NCBI RefSeq assembly: GCF_900111835.1
Contig: NZ_FOJP01000016.1
Coordinates: forward strand, 124,001 to 188,000
From: Metapseudomonas otitidis
Lineage (GTDB): Bacteria; Pseudomonadota; Gammaproteobacteria; Pseudomonadales; Pseudomonadaceae
DNA length: 64,000 nt
Reading direction: 5' to 3'
Shown here: positions 16,662-26,283 of the stretch, in pieces
Numbering within the stretch: position 1 is the first letter of the stretch
Layout of the letters: every line of letters starts with the position of its first letter
The notes under the pieces: model-generated
The model's database searches: none
Told to the model about the DNA's origin: nothing
Seen by the model: only the letters and a program-made list of their open reading frames with translations
Position numbers and translations under genes: made by a program

Positions 16662-17093
16662 ATGGACGACCTGTTGCCCAACCCCTTCCTGCTGGCCGGT
16701 GGCGCGCTGAGTGCGCTCGCCGCGCTGCTGCACCTCGGCTGCATCCGCTATGGCGCGCCCTGGTACCGCTTCTTCGGCGCCGGTGAGCGCATGGCGCGCC
16801 TGGCCGAGGCCGGCAGCCCGTTCCCCACGCGGGTGACCCTAGGCATCACCCTGGTGCTCGGCCTGTTTGCGCTGTACGCGTTCTGCGCCGGGCTCGGCCG
16901 GCCGCTGCCCCTGAGCCGCCTGGCACTGGGCGGGGTCGCCGCCGTCTACCTGCTGCGCGGAGTCGCCGGGCTGGCGCTGATCCCTGTCGGGCTCGGCCGC
17001 AGCCCGGCGTTCTGGCTGTGGAGTTCGCTCATCTGCCTGACCCTGGGTGGCCTGCACCTGGCGGGATTGCTGCAGGCCTGGCCGGCGCTCTGA
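16662..17093 (+). CDS. Small integral membrane protein, unknown function
   Basis: The 143-residue protein has four predicted membrane helices (about 10-27, 60-78, 85-105, 115-138). Between helices 1 and 2 is a conserved-looking loop, IRYGAPWYRFFGAGERMARLAEAG. This pattern matches small conserved hypothetical membrane proteins of Gammaproteobacteria that lack a known role. It follows the ATPase gene by 31 bases on the same strand and may share its transcript. No signal peptide is separate from helix 1. Confidence 0.6.
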   Translation: MDDLLPNPFLLAGGALSALAALLHLGCIRYGAPWYRFFGAGERMARLAEAGSPFPTRVTLGITLVLGLFALYAFCAGLGRPLPLSRLALGGVAAVYLLRGVAGLALIPVGLGRSPAFWLWSSLICLTLGGLHLAGLLQAWPAL

Positions 17094-17365
17094 GGCCGCC
17101 TCCAGGCGCGCCAGGCTGACGGCCCGTAGCGCGTGATGGCGGTGTGCCCACCCAGCCTTCAGCGGGAAATGCCGCCCCGCTGCGTCAGGTCGTTCGACCC
17201 GCCTGGCGCCGCTTTTCCTACAGGCTCGGCAGGGCCTGCGCCGCAGACGGCCCGGCAACGGCCGGCTGCCTCCGCTTCGGTTCCCACCCCTTCGCGTCGC
17301 CTCCTGAACAGGGCTGGGCCCTGTGCTAGAACCCGGAGCCAGTTCACTGACCGGAGGGGTGGGAA

Positions 17366-19036
17366 ATGAAGGGATTGTCCATCAAGCAGAAGATCCTCGC
17401 GCTGGCCATGCTGCCACTGCTGTTGCTCGCGCTGGCCGGCGCCTGGACCGGCTTCGACCAGGCTCGCGACCTGCGCGACCTGGGGCGCGACACCCTGCGC
17501 CAGTCGCTGCTGGATGCGCGCCGCGACCAGTTGGCCAACTACATGGAGCTGGCCCTGTCCGCCGTCGAGCCGGCCCTCGCGCGGGGCGAGCCGGAGCGGG
17601 CCAAGGACCTGCTGCGCGCCCTGCGCTTCGACGGTGACAGCGGCTACTTCTTCGTCTACGACACCCACGGCGTGCAGGTGGTCAGTGGCGACAATCCCTC
17701 GCGGGAAGGCAACGACTACTGGAGTTCCAGCACCCCGGACGGACGCGCCCTGGTGCAGGAGTACATCGAGGCCGCCAAGCGCGGCGGCGACTACCTGGAA
17801 TACGGCTGGACCAAGCCGGGCCAGGACGCCCCATCCCCCAAGCTCGCCCACGTCGTCCCCGTGCCCGGCACCGACTGGGTGCTGGGCACCGGCTTCTACA
17901 TCGACGACCTCGACGCCCTGGTCGCCGCCCTCGACGAGGAGTTCGCCGGAGCCCTGCGCGAGAGCCTGATGCGCGGCGGCTTCTCCGTGGTGCTGCTGCT
18001 CGGGCTGGTGGTGGGGCCGGTGATGCTGCTGGTGCGCAGCATCCATGCACCGCTGGGCCAGGCCGTCTCCACCATGGAGGACATCGCCCGGGGTGAGGGC
18101 GACCTGACCCGCCGGCTGGACGAATCCAGCGGCCACGAACTCGGCGCCCTGGCCACCTCCTTCAACCGCTTTGCCGAGCAGGTGCGCCATCTGGTGCGGC
18201 AGACCCGCGAGTCCTCCGACACCCTGGGCCGCGCCAGCGAAGAGCTGGAGGCCTTCATGGCCGGCATCGGCCAGGGCATCGACACCCAGCACCGCGAGAG
18301 CGACCAGCTGGCCACCGCCACCGAGGAAATGTCCGGCGCGGCTCAGCAGATCGCCGGCAGTGCCTCCAGCGCCGCCCAGGCCGCCCGTGATGCCGAGCAC
18401 CGGGTGGACGAGGCACGCAGCCTGGTGGGCGGCGCCACGGCGGAGATCCGCGGGCTGGAAGGCCAGGTGGCGGAAGGCGTCGCCACCATCCGCCAGCTCG
18501 GCAGCGAGTCCGAGAACATCGGCGGGGTGCTGGACGTGATCCGTGGCGTGGCCGAGCAGATCAACCTGCTGGCACTCAACGCCGCCATCGAAGCGGCCCG
18601 TGCCGGCGAGCAGGGGCGTGGGTTCGCCGTGGTGGCGGACGAGGTGCGCACCCTGGCCGGTCGCACCCAGAGCAGCACGGCGGAAATCCAGGGGATGATC
18701 GAGCGCCTCCAGGGGGGCGCCCGCGAGGCCATTGCCGTCATCGAGCAGATCCGCCAGGGCTGCGCCCGCAGCGTCGCCGAAGTGGCCCGGGTCGGTCAGG
18801 CCCTGGAGGCCATCAGCGAGGCCGCCGGCATCATCAACGGCATGAACGCCCAGATCGCTGACGCCGCGGCCGAGCAGACCCGGGTCTGCGAGTCGATCAA
18901 CCACAACGTGCACCAGATCGTCACCATCGCCCAGCACACCGCCGAGAGCAGCCACACCGCCAACGGCATCACCCATCGCCTGGCCGAGATGGCCGGCGGC
19001 CTGCAGCGCCTGGTAGGACGCTACCGCGCCGACTGA
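17366..19036 (+). CDS. Methyl-accepting chemotaxis protein with single Cache ligand domain
   Basis: The 556-residue chemoreceptor has TM1 at about 9-28, then a periplasmic sCache-type domain (about 35-195; [38 protein letters not shown]), TM2 at about 207-228, a HAMP domain and a long cytoplasmic coiled coil. The signalling tip ([34 protein letters not shown]) is intact. The [16 protein letters not shown] pattern is common in receptors for small organic acids, but the ligand cannot be read from sequence. GGAGGGG precedes the ATG. No C-terminal CheR-docking pentapeptide is seen. The 3' end overlaps the convergent gene at 19021 by 16 bases. Confidence 0.88.
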   Translation: MKGLSIKQKILALAMLPLLLLALAGAWTGFDQARDLRDLGRDTLRQSLLDARRDQLANYMELALSAVEPALARGEPERAKDLLRALRFDGDSGYFFVYDTHGVQVVSGDNPSREGNDYWSSSTPDGRALVQEYIEAAKRGGDYLEYGWTKPGQDAPSPKLAHVVPVPGTDWVLGTGFYIDDLDALVAALDEEFAGALRESLMRGGFSVVLLLGLVVGPVMLLVRSIHAPLGQAVSTMEDIARGEGDLTRRLDESSGHELGALATSFNRFAEQVRHLVRQTRESSDTLGRASEELEAFMAGIGQGIDTQHRESDQLATATEEMSGAAQQIAGSASSAAQAARDAEHRVDEARSLVGGATAEIRGLEGQVAEGVATIRQLGSESENIGGVLDVIRGVAEQINLLALNAAIEAARAGEQGRGFAVVADEVRTLAGRTQSSTAEIQGMIERLQGGAREAIAVIEQIRQGCARSVAEVARVGQALEAISEAAGIINGMNAQIADAAAEQTRVCESINHNVHQIVTIAQHTAESSHTANGITHRLAEMAGGLQRLVGRYRAD

Positions 19037-19332
19037 GCGTTGCGCGCCGCCAGCGCCTCGATGGCCCGCACCCCGGCGCGCATCCGCGCCACGGCGGCGG
19101 AATTGGCCGAATGCACATGGATGTGCGGCGGCACGAACCCCCGCAGTGCCACCGCTTCCTCGATCCATAGGATCACGTCATAGCCGGTGCCACGCTGGTC
19201 ATCGCCCAGGTCGTGGTCCAGGCTCAGTTCGCTGACCTGGCCGGTCTCCAGCAGCGCGATCACCTCATCCGGCCACCAGGCACGGACCCAGCCCTCGGGC
19301 GTCACGCGTTCGTCGTCCAGATAGACCTTCAT
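19021..19332 (-). CDS. Small receiver-like protein (cyclic-phosphate processing receiver, cREC type)
   Basis: The 103-residue protein begins [15 protein letters not shown], with the acidic pair after the first strand as in receiver folds. A second acidic strand SLDHDLGDD comes near residues 37-45, and [10 protein letters not shown] near 69-78 carries a His-x-His. This pattern fits the small receiver-like family proposed to process cyclic-phosphate ends, rather than a phosphotransfer receiver, because the usual switch Lys is absent. It lies 4 bases downstream of the 19337 gene on the same strand, suggesting a two-gene operon. The assignment rests on motif memory only. Confidence 0.6.
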   Translation of the reverse strand: MKVYLDDERVTPEGWVRAWWPDEVIALLETGQVSELSLDHDLGDDQRGTGYDVILWIEEAVALRGFVPPHIHVHSANSAAVARMRAGVRAIEALAARNAQSAR

Positions 19333-19336
19333 TGCA

Positions 19337-19846
19337 TCAGAACTCCGTTACCCATTGCTCGCTGGCTTCGCTCAAGGGTGGTGGCGGCTGGTTCAGGCGT
19401 ACCGCCTCCTCATCGCCGCAGTTGAAGAAGACCAGGTAGTCACCGCCTTCCAGGGTGATTCTGAAACCCTCCAGCAGGCACGCCTCATGCTGCTGGTAAA
19501 CGACGTGCAACCCCTCGACTCCGATCACCTGCCGGCCGATGAGATGCCTGGCGTCCAGCGTGGCGAGCAGGTCCTCGGCCCTCCAGTCGCAACGGGCGTC
19601 GTCGCTGATGTCGAACCCCTCGAGCACCTGGAGTGCGCGGCTCGCCGCCATGACACTCTCGCCGTCGGAGGCCAGTGACAGCGTCACTGCCTTGCCGCCT
19701 TCGCAGGTGAACTCCACCTCGCCGACGGCTTCCGGCTCGGGAGCACCGTTGAACAGGTAGCGGGCATTGCGGACCCGGACCAGCTTCCGCCCCAGCAGTG
19801 TGCGAACCGTTTCCAGGCTGGCGCGTGCCTGCTCCAGGGTTTGCAT
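19337..19846 (-). CDS. Conserved hypothetical protein
   Basis: The 169-residue protein is soluble, acidic and without a signal sequence. It reads as two similar beta-rich halves, GKLVRVRNARYLFNGAPEP near residue 20 and IGRQVIGVEGLHVVYQQ near residue 103. Each is followed by a strand pair ending in EGGKAVTLSL and EGGDYLVFFNCGDE respectively, so an internal duplication is plausible. I do not recognise a family. It is upstream of and probably co-transcribed with the small receiver-like gene. The start ATG at 19844-19846 is the first plausible one, with GGGA 7 bases upstream. Confidence 0.55.
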   Translation of the reverse strand: MQTLEQARASLETVRTLLGRKLVRVRNARYLFNGAPEPEAVGEVEFTCEGGKAVTLSLASDGESVMAASRALQVLEGFDISDDARCDWRAEDLLATLDARHLIGRQVIGVEGLHVVYQQHEACLLEGFRITLEGGDYLVFFNCGDEEAVRLNQPPPPLSEASEQWVTEF

Positions 19847-19898
19847 CGTGTCGTCCCACCTCGTTTCGAGGCGCGCAGTGTAGCGGTTCGTCCGCCGC

Positions 19899-19922
19899 TA
19901 AATCCCCATCACCCTGCAACGT
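19899..19922 (+). promoter_or_regulatory. PvdS iron-starvation box upstream of pvdH
   Basis: A perfect TAAAT-N16-CGT element, the promoter signature of the ECF sigma factor PvdS, lies 75 bases upstream of the pvdH ATG. It is preceded by GC, as in many known boxes. Confidence 0.88.
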
Positions 19923-19997
19923 CTTCTGTGCACACGGCCGGTATGCGCCACACGCACCGGCCCGGAGCCAGATGCCACTTTCATCGAGGGTCGAAGG

Positions 19998-21407
19998 ATG
20001 CACGTCGCCACCAGCCTCACCACCAGCCAACCGCACGCCGTTGCCGAAGACGAGACGCTCTACCAGTTCGAAACCTCACCGCTGCTGGCCCGCCAGGCAC
20101 GGCAGGAATCCAATGCCCGCAGCTACCCCCGGCGCATCCCCCTGGCGCTCAAGCGCGCGCGTGGGCTGTATGTCGAGGACGTCGAGGGCCGCACCTTCAT
20201 CGACTGCCTTGCCGGTGCCGGCACCCTGGCCCTCGGGCACAACCACCCGGTGGTGATCGAGGCCATCCGCCAGGTGCTGGCCGACGAGCTGCCGCTGCAC
20301 ACCCTCGACCTCACCACCCCGGTGAAGGACCAGTTCGTCCAGGACCTCTTCGGCCTGCTGCCCGAGGGCCTGGCCCGCGAGGCGAAGATCCAGTTCTGCG
20401 GCCCCACCGGCACCGACGCGGTGGAGGCGGCGCTGAAGCTGGTGCGCACCGCCACTGGGCGCAGCACCATCCTCTCGTTCCAGGGCGGCTACCACGGTAT
20501 GAGCCAGGGCGCCCTGGGGCTGATGGGCAACCTGGGGCCGAAGAAGGCCCTGGGCGCCGTGCTCGGCAATGGCGTGCAGTTCGCCCCCTATCCCTATGAC
20601 TACCGCTGCCCCTTCGGCCTGGGTGGCGAGGCCGGCGTGCGCGCCAACCTGCATTACCTGGAAAACCTGCTCAGCGACCCCGAGGCCGGCGTGCTGCTGC
20701 CGGCGGCGGTGATCGTCGAAGCGGTACAGGGGGAGGGCGGCGTGGTGCCGGCGGACATCGAGTGGCTGCGCGGCCTGCGCCGCATCACCGAGAAGGCCGG
20801 CGTGGCACTGATCGTCGACGAGATCCAGAGCGGCTTCGGCCGCACCGGCAGGATGTTCGCCTTCGAGCACGCCGGCATCATTCCCGACGTGGTGGTGCTG
20901 TCCAAGGCTATCGGCGGCAGCCTGCCGCTGGCGGTGATGGTCTACCGCGAATGGCTCGACGCCTGGGGCCCGGGTGCCCACGCCGGCACCTTCCGTGGCA
21001 ATCAGATGGCCATGGCCGCCGGCTCGGCGGTGATGCGCTATCTCAAGGACCACGACATCCCCACCCACGCCGCCGCCATGGGTGAGCGCCTGGCCGGTCA
21101 CCTGCGCGAACTGCAGCGCGACTACCCGCAGCTGGGCGACATCCGTGGGCGCGGGCTGATGCTCGGCGTCGAGCTGGTGGACCCCTCCGGCACGCCGGAC
21201 GCCCTCGGCCACCCGCCCACCTACAGCGCCCTGGCCTCGCGCCTGCAGGCCCAGTGCCTGAAGCGCGGGCTGATCCTCGAACTGGGTGGCCGCCACGGCA
21301 GCGTGGTGCGCTTCCTGCCGCCGCTGATCATCACCGCCGACCAGGTGGACGAAGTCGCCCGGCGCTTCGCCCGGGCCCTGGCCGCAGCGTTGCAGGAAGC
21401 GGCCTGA
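19998..21407 (+). CDS. pvdH: L-2,4-diaminobutyrate:2-oxoglutarate aminotransferase PvdH
   Basis: The 469-residue protein is a class III PLP aminotransferase. It converts aspartate beta-semialdehyde to L-2,4-diaminobutyrate, needed for the pyoverdine chromophore and here probably also for a peptide residue. Visible motifs are GRTFIDCLAGAGTLALGHN, the PLP phosphate-binding region QFCGPTGTDAVEAALK, VDEIQSGFGRTG and the Schiff-base Lys near residue 303 in VVVLSKAIGG. The ATG at 19998 has GAGGG 7 bases upstream. A PvdS box lies upstream and a SyrP-like hydroxylase gene follows after 18 bases, so both are iron-regulated. The context makes PvdH firm over other class III enzymes. Confidence 0.93.
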   Translation: MHVATSLTTSQPHAVAEDETLYQFETSPLLARQARQESNARSYPRRIPLALKRARGLYVEDVEGRTFIDCLAGAGTLALGHNHPVVIEAIRQVLADELPLHTLDLTTPVKDQFVQDLFGLLPEGLAREAKIQFCGPTGTDAVEAALKLVRTATGRSTILSFQGGYHGMSQGALGLMGNLGPKKALGAVLGNGVQFAPYPYDYRCPFGLGGEAGVRANLHYLENLLSDPEAGVLLPAAVIVEAVQGEGGVVPADIEWLRGLRRITEKAGVALIVDEIQSGFGRTGRMFAFEHAGIIPDVVVLSKAIGGSLPLAVMVYREWLDAWGPGAHAGTFRGNQMAMAAGSAVMRYLKDHDIPTHAAAMGERLAGHLRELQRDYPQLGDIRGRGLMLGVELVDPSGTPDALGHPPTYSALASRLQAQCLKRGLILELGGRHGSVVRFLPPLIITADQVDEVARRFARALAAALQEAA

Positions 21408-21425
21408 GGCCGCCGGGAGATCGTC

Positions 21426-22403
21426 ATGAGCACCTTGCTGGAACTCCTCGCCCGGCCCCTGCTGCCGGGCGCGGGCAACCTGCCGCTGCTGGTCCAGGCC
21501 CCGGAGCCGGGGCTGGACCTGAACGAGGCGCTGGAGCCGATCCGCGAACTGGTGGACCGCCACCTGCTCAGCGTCGGCGGCATCCTCTTCCGTGGGTTCG
21601 ACGTGGGCGGCGCGGAAGCCTTCCGCCGCTTCGCCGCCGGCTTCGGCCACCCGCTGCTGAACTACGAGTTCGGCTCCACCCCGCGCACCAACGTCACCCA
21701 GGGCGTGTACACCTCCACCGAGTACCCGCCGCACCAGAAAATCCCGCTGCACAACGAACAGGCCTACACCCGCGAATGGCCGATGAAGATCTGGTTCTAC
21801 AGCATGGTCGCCGCCGAGACCGGTGGCGAAACGCCCATCGCCGACAGCCGCGAGGTGTTCCGCCGCATCGATCCACGCATCCACGAACGCTTCACCCGCC
21901 ATGGGCTGATGTACGTGCGCAACTTCGGCAACGGCCTCGACGTGCCCTGGGAGCAGGTGTTCAACAGCGACGACCCGGCGGTGGTGGAAGCCTACTGCCA
22001 GCGCCACCGCATCGCCTGCGAATGGAAGGAGGACGGCGAACTGCGCACCCGCCAGGTGTGCCAGGCCGTCGCCCGCCATCCACGCACCGGGGAGGACGTC
22101 TGGTTCAACCAGGCGCACCTGTTCCACGTCTCCAACCTCCCCCCGGAGGTGCGCGAGAGCCTGCTGGAGATCGTCGAGGAGGAGGACCTGCCGCGTAACG
22201 TCTACTACGGCGACGGCTCGCCCATCGAGGACGCCATCCTCGACGAAGTGCGCGGTGTGCTCGACGACTGCACCATCGCCTTCCCCTGGCAGGAAGGCGA
22301 CGTGATGATGCTCGACAACATGCTCGCCGCCCACGCCCGCAGCCGCTTCACCGGCGCACGCAAGGTCATCGTCGCCATGGCCGAGGGTCATGGAGCCGAT
22401 TGA
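21426..22403 (+). CDS. SyrP-like Fe(II)/2-oxoglutarate aspartyl beta-hydroxylase for pyoverdine
   Basis: The 325-residue TauD/TfdA-fold oxygenase has the metal-binding H-x-E within PLHNEQAYTREWP near residues 112-124 and the distal His in MMLDNMLAAHARSRFTG near 299-315, with the Arg that holds 2-oxoglutarate. SyrP-type enzymes hydroxylate aspartate while it is tethered on a synthetase carrier domain. Module 1 of the second synthetase reads as an Asp module, so this enzyme probably makes the beta-hydroxyaspartate that serves as a bidentate iron ligand. It follows pvdH by 18 bases on the same transcript. An alternative use on a different module cannot be excluded by sequence. Confidence 0.88.
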   Translation: MSTLLELLARPLLPGAGNLPLLVQAPEPGLDLNEALEPIRELVDRHLLSVGGILFRGFDVGGAEAFRRFAAGFGHPLLNYEFGSTPRTNVTQGVYTSTEYPPHQKIPLHNEQAYTREWPMKIWFYSMVAAETGGETPIADSREVFRRIDPRIHERFTRHGLMYVRNFGNGLDVPWEQVFNSDDPAVVEAYCQRHRIACEWKEDGELRTRQVCQAVARHPRTGEDVWFNQAHLFHVSNLPPEVRESLLEIVEEEDLPRNVYYGDGSPIEDAILDEVRGVLDDCTIAFPWQEGDVMMLDNMLAAHARSRFTGARKVIVAMAEGHGAD

Positions 22404-22428
22404 TCGGCTCACCCAAGAGAAGGGTGAG
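22393..22428 (+). terminator. Two overlapping hairpins at the end of the hydroxylase gene
   Basis: A perfect stem GAGCCGAT / ATCGGCTC (22393-22410) spans the hydroxylase stop codon. A second stem CTCACCC / GGGTGAG (22408-22428) shares its CTC, so the two are mutually exclusive. No T tract follows, so this could be a factor-dependent terminator or 3'-end stabiliser of the pvdH transcript. Confidence 0.4.
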
Positions 22429-22485
22429 AGCAATCTGGTGCGCATTCCGGGGTATTTCCGGGATGGAAGGGTTGTGCAGGGACAA

Positions 22486-22707
22486 GGGCCCCTTCAGAAG
22501 GCTGAGCGTAATCGTTGCAGAGGGGGTTGAGCGGCATGGATGCCGCGAGAGACGCGTCAGGCCATGGATGGCCTGTCGCGGCGTACCCCCGGCGCAATGA
22601 TGTAGCGAGGGCAGTTTGGCGAAGCCAAACCCGCATGTAGGGGCCAGACCTTTTGGTTTCTTTTGGGGCGATTGCCAAAAGAAACTCGCCCGGCAAGGCG
22701 AAACAGA
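22486..22707. repeat. Dispersed intergenic repeat, copy 1
   Basis: This non-coding block matches 55804-56025 along its whole length in the same orientation, with similarity fading upstream to about 22438. It contains nested palindromes (GGCATGGATGCC, GGCCATGGATGGCC) and a CCTTTTGG...CCAAAAG stem. From memory such blocks are common between genes in Pseudomonas. It lies upstream of the PvdS box that drives the synthetases. No gene is seen in 22404-22876. Confidence 0.75.
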
Positions 22708-22802
22708 ATGCTCAGGCAGTGCTCGCTAATCGGCTTGGCCTAGTGCTTGTCGAGGGCTGCAATGCCGATAGCCGGGTTTCATAAGTGGGTTTCTTCACCG
22801 GC

Positions 22803-22826
22803 TAAATGCAAAGCCAAATCGTTCGT
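22803..22826 (+). promoter_or_regulatory. PvdS iron-starvation box upstream of the synthetase operon
   Basis: A perfect TAAAT-N16-CGT element, preceded by GGC, lies 50 bases upstream of the first synthetase ATG. It should drive the three synthetases and probably the downstream hydrolase. Confidence 0.88.
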
Positions 22827-22876
22827 TCATCTGGTATCGCGGAGCCCAGGGCTCCCTCCACCCGATCGGACGACCC

Positions 22877-25800
22877 ATGACCACCCTCGATCAATCCCGC
22901 CTCCTGGCCCGTCGGTTCATCGACCTGCCCCCCGAAAAGCGCCACCTGTTCCTCGAAGCCCTCAAGGGCGAGCAGATGGACTTCGCCAGCTTCCCCATCC
23001 CCGATTGCAGCGGCAGCCCCAGCCGCGACCTGCTGTCCTACGCCCAACAGCGCATGTGGTTCCTCTGGCAGCTGGAGCCCACCAGCGCCGCCTACAACCT
23101 GCCCGGCGCCGTGCGCCTGCTGGGCCCGCTGGAGCGCAACGCGCTGGACCGCGCCTTCGCCGACCTGGTGGCACGCCACGAGTGCCTGCGCACCACCTTC
23201 CACGAGGCCGACGGCCAGGCCTTCCAGCGGGTCGGCGACGGTGCCGACGCCCAGGTGCGCCACCTGGACCTGTCCGCCCTGGCGCCCGACGAGCGCCTGC
23301 AATGCACCCGCGAAGCGGTCGCCCGGGAGGCCGGCCAGCCCTTCGACCTGGAGCAGGGCCCGCTGCTGCGGGTGGTGCTGCTGCGCCTCGCCGCCGACGA
23401 GCACGTGCTGCTGCTGACCATGCACCACATCATTGCCGACGGCTGGTCGATGAACATCCTCATCGAGGAGTTCATGCGCTGCCTGGACGCCCGCAGCGCC
23501 GGTGCCGAACCGCAGCTCCCGGCGCTGCCCGTGCAGTACCGCGACTACGCCCTGTGGCAACGCAGCTGGCTGGAAGCCGGCGAGCGCGAGCGCCAGCTCG
23601 ACTACTGGCGCGGCCAGCTGGGCGAGGAGCACCTGCCCCTGGAGCTGCCCAGCGACCGTCCGCGCCCGGCGCAGCCCAGCCATGCCGGTGCGCGCATCGA
23701 GTTCGCCCTAGAGCCGACGCTGCACACCGGCCTCAAGGCCCTGGCCCAGCGCCAGGGCGTGACCCTGTTCGTGGTGCTGCTGGCGGCCTTCAAGACCCTG
23801 CTGTACCGCTACAGCGGCCAGGGCGACATCCGGGTCGGCGGGCTGATCGCCAACCGCAACCGGGGTGAGGTCGAGGGCCTGATCGGCTTCTTCGTCAACA
23901 CCCAGGTGCTGCGCAGCCAGCTGGATGGGCGCCTGCCGTTCGCACAACTGCTGCAGGACCTGCGCCTCACCGCACTGGGTGCCCAGGCGCACCAGGAGCT
24001 GCCCTTCGACGCGCTGGCGGAGACCCTGCAGTCCAACCGCAGCCAGAGCCAGAACCCGCTGTTCCAGGTCATGTACAACCACCAGCCGCTGGTCACCGAC
24101 ATCCAGGGCATGCGCCTGGGCTGTGGCCTGCAACTGGCGCACCTGGACGCCGAGCAGAGCGTCGCCGGCGCCCGCCACCATGCCGCCGCCAGCGACCTGA
24201 TGCTGGAGACCCGGGAGGAGGGCGAGCGCCTGCTGGCCGCCTTCACCTACGCCACCGACCTGTTCGACTGCACCACCGTCGAGCGCATGGCCGGTCACTG
24301 GCGCAACCTGCTGCACAGCGTGGTCGCCGACCCCAGTCGCCGTCTGGGCGAACTGCAGTTGCTGGCCGGCGAAGAAGCCCGCCAATTGCAGGCCTGGGCC
24401 CTGCGCGGCGCCGCTCCCCAGGCACCGGAGCCGGCCCACCTGCGCTTCCAGGCCCAGGCCGCACGCACCCCCGAGGCCATCGCCCTGGTGCTGGCCGGCG
24501 AAGGCGCCGGCGCCCAGCTGACCTACGCCGAGCTGGAGCGCCGCAGCAACCGCCTGGCCCACCGCCTGGTGCAACTGGGCGTAGGCCCAGAGGTGCTGGT
24601 GGGCGTCGCCCTGGAGCGCTCCCTGGACATGGGCGTGGCCTTGCTGGCGGTGCTCAAGGCCGGCGGCGCCTACGTGCCCCTCGACCCCCAGGCGCCCGGC
24701 GAGCGCATCGCCCAGGTGTTCGACGACAGCGGCCTGCGCCTGCTGCTGACCCAGGCCGCACTGCACGACACGCTGCCCCTCGGCGACGGCATCCACAGCC
24801 TGTGCCTGGACCAGGCCGGCAACGGGCTCGAAGACCAGCCGGAGCACGCGCCGAACGTGGCGGTGGCGCCCGGCAACCTGGCCTACGTGATCTACACCTC
24901 CGGCTCCACCGGCCGGCCCAAGGGCGTGGCCATCAGCCACGGCGCCCTGGCCGAGTTCTGCGTGCTGGCCGCCGACTACTCGCGCCTGCAGCCAAGCGAC
25001 CGCGTGCTGCAGTTCGCCACCTGCAGCTTCGACGGCTTCGTCGAGCAGTTCTACCCGCCGCTGTGCGTCGGCGCCCGCGTGGTGCTGCGCGACGGCCGCC
25101 TGTGGGGCAGCGCGGCCTTCCAGCAGGCCCTGGTGGAGCACGGCATCACCCTGGCCGACCTGCCCGCCGCCTACTGGCACATGCTGGTGCAGGACTACGC
25201 CCGGGGTGCCCCGCAGGCCTTCGGCGCGCTGCGCCAGATCCACGTCGGCGGCGAAGCCATGGCGGTGGACGGCCTCGACCTCTGGCGCCGTGCCGGGTTG
25301 GCCGGGGTACGCCTGCTCAACACCTACGGCCCCACCGAGGCCACGGTGGTTTCCAGCGTCCATGACTGCAGCGAGCTGGCCTCGGCCGATGTCTCCTGGC
25401 GTGGCATCCCCATCGGCCAGGGCCTGGCCGGGCGCCGCCTGTTCATCCTCGACGGCGAGCTGCAGCCGGTGCCGGCGGGCGCCATCGGCGAGCTGTACAT
25501 CGGCGGCCCGGGCCTGGCGCGGGGCTACCACGGCCAGCCGGGGCTCACCGCCCAGCGCTTCCTGCCCGACCCGCAGGTGCCCGGCGAGCGCCTCTACCGC
25601 ACCGGCGACCGCGCGCGTTTCAACGCCAGCGGCGCCATCGAGTACATCGGCCGCGTCGACCACCAGGTGAAGGTGCGCGGCTTCCGCATCGAGCTGGGCG
25701 AGATCGAGATGCGCCTGCAGCAATGCCCCGGCGTGCGCGAGGCCGCCGTGCTGGCCCTGGACATGGCCGGCGGGCGGCAGCTGGTCGGCTACCTCGCCAC

Positions 25801-26281
25801 CGAGCCCGACGGCAGCGGCCCCGACGCGCAGCGCCAGCGCATCCGCGAGGCCCTGCGCGCGACCCTGCCGGACTACATGGTGCCCACGCACCTGGTGCTG
25901 CTGGAGCGCCTGCCGCTGACCCCCAGCGGCAAGCTCGACCGCAAGGCCCTGCCCGAGCCCGACCCGAGCCAGCTGCAGGCCGCCTACCGCGCGCCGGCCA
26001 GCGAGCTGGAACAGCGCCTGGCCGGCATCTGGATGGAGGTGCTGCAGGTACCCCGCGTCGGCCTCGACGACAGCTTCTTCGACCTGGGCGGGCACTCGCT
26101 GCTGGCGGCCCAGGTCATCGCCCGGATCAAGTCCGAGCTGGGCGTCGCGCTGCCCATGCGCAGCCTGTTCGAACGCCCGCACCTGGCGGCCCTGGCCGAA
26201 GAGCTGGAGGCCCTGGGCGGCACCGCCGACGAGGACTGGGCCGACATGGAAGCGTTCATGAATTCACTGGAGGAGGTTTGA
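22877..26281 (+). CDS. Pyoverdine non-ribosomal peptide synthetase, one module (C-A-T, predicted Lys)
   Basis: The 1134-residue synthetase has a docking-like N-terminus (1-48), a condensation domain with [11 protein letters not shown] near 55 and HHIIADG near 182, an adenylation domain with [11 protein letters not shown] near 672, and a carrier with LGGHS near 1070. A short acidic C-terminal tail could dock to the next protein. The specificity residues read by eye are D-G-E-D-H-G-T-V-V-K; the acidic 239 and 278 positions indicate a basic residue, and I remember this code as lysine in pyoverdine synthetases. The condensation domain is of the kind that accepts an L-donor, consistent with receiving PvdL's acyl-Glu-D-Tyr-Dab chain. 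The stop is 2 bases before the next synthetase ATG. Confidence 0.9.
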   Translation: MTTLDQSRLLARRFIDLPPEKRHLFLEALKGEQMDFASFPIPDCSGSPSRDLLSYAQQRMWFLWQLEPTSAAYNLPGAVRLLGPLERNALDRAFADLVARHECLRTTFHEADGQAFQRVGDGADAQVRHLDLSALAPDERLQCTREAVAREAGQPFDLEQGPLLRVVLLRLAADEHVLLLTMHHIIADGWSMNILIEEFMRCLDARSAGAEPQLPALPVQYRDYALWQRSWLEAGERERQLDYWRGQLGEEHLPLELPSDRPRPAQPSHAGARIEFALEPTLHTGLKALAQRQGVTLFVVLLAAFKTLLYRYSGQGDIRVGGLIANRNRGEVEGLIGFFVNTQVLRSQLDGRLPFAQLLQDLRLTALGAQAHQELPFDALAETLQSNRSQSQNPLFQVMYNHQPLVTDIQGMRLGCGLQLAHLDAEQSVAGARHHAAASDLMLETREEGERLLAAFTYATDLFDCTTVERMAGHWRNLLHSVVADPSRRLGELQLLAGEEARQLQAWALRGAAPQAPEPAHLRFQAQAARTPEAIALVLAGEGAGAQLTYAELERRSNRLAHRLVQLGVGPEVLVGVALERSLDMGVALLAVLKAGGAYVPLDPQAPGERIAQVFDDSGLRLLLTQAALHDTLPLGDGIHSLCLDQAGNGLEDQPEHAPNVAVAPGNLAYVIYTSGSTGRPKGVAISHGALAEFCVLAADYSRLQPSDRVLQFATCSFDGFVEQFYPPLCVGARVVLRDGRLWGSAAFQQALVEHGITLADLPAAYWHMLVQDYARGAPQAFGALRQIHVGGEAMAVDGLDLWRRAGLAGVRLLNTYGPTEATVVSSVHDCSELASADVSWRGIPIGQGLAGRRLFILDGELQPVPAGAIGELYIGGPGLARGYHGQPGLTAQRFLPDPQVPGERLYRTGDRARFNASGAIEYIGRVDHQVKVRGFRIELGEIEMRLQQCPGVREAAVLALDMAGGRQLVGYLATEPDGSGPDAQRQRIREALRATLPDYMVPTHLVLLERLPLTPSGKLDRKALPEPDPSQLQAAYRAPASELEQRLAGIWMEVLQVPRVGLDDSFFDLGGHSLLAAQVIARIKSELGVALPMRSLFERPHLAALAEELEALGGTADEDWADMEAFMNSLEEV

Positions 26282-26283
26282 GC

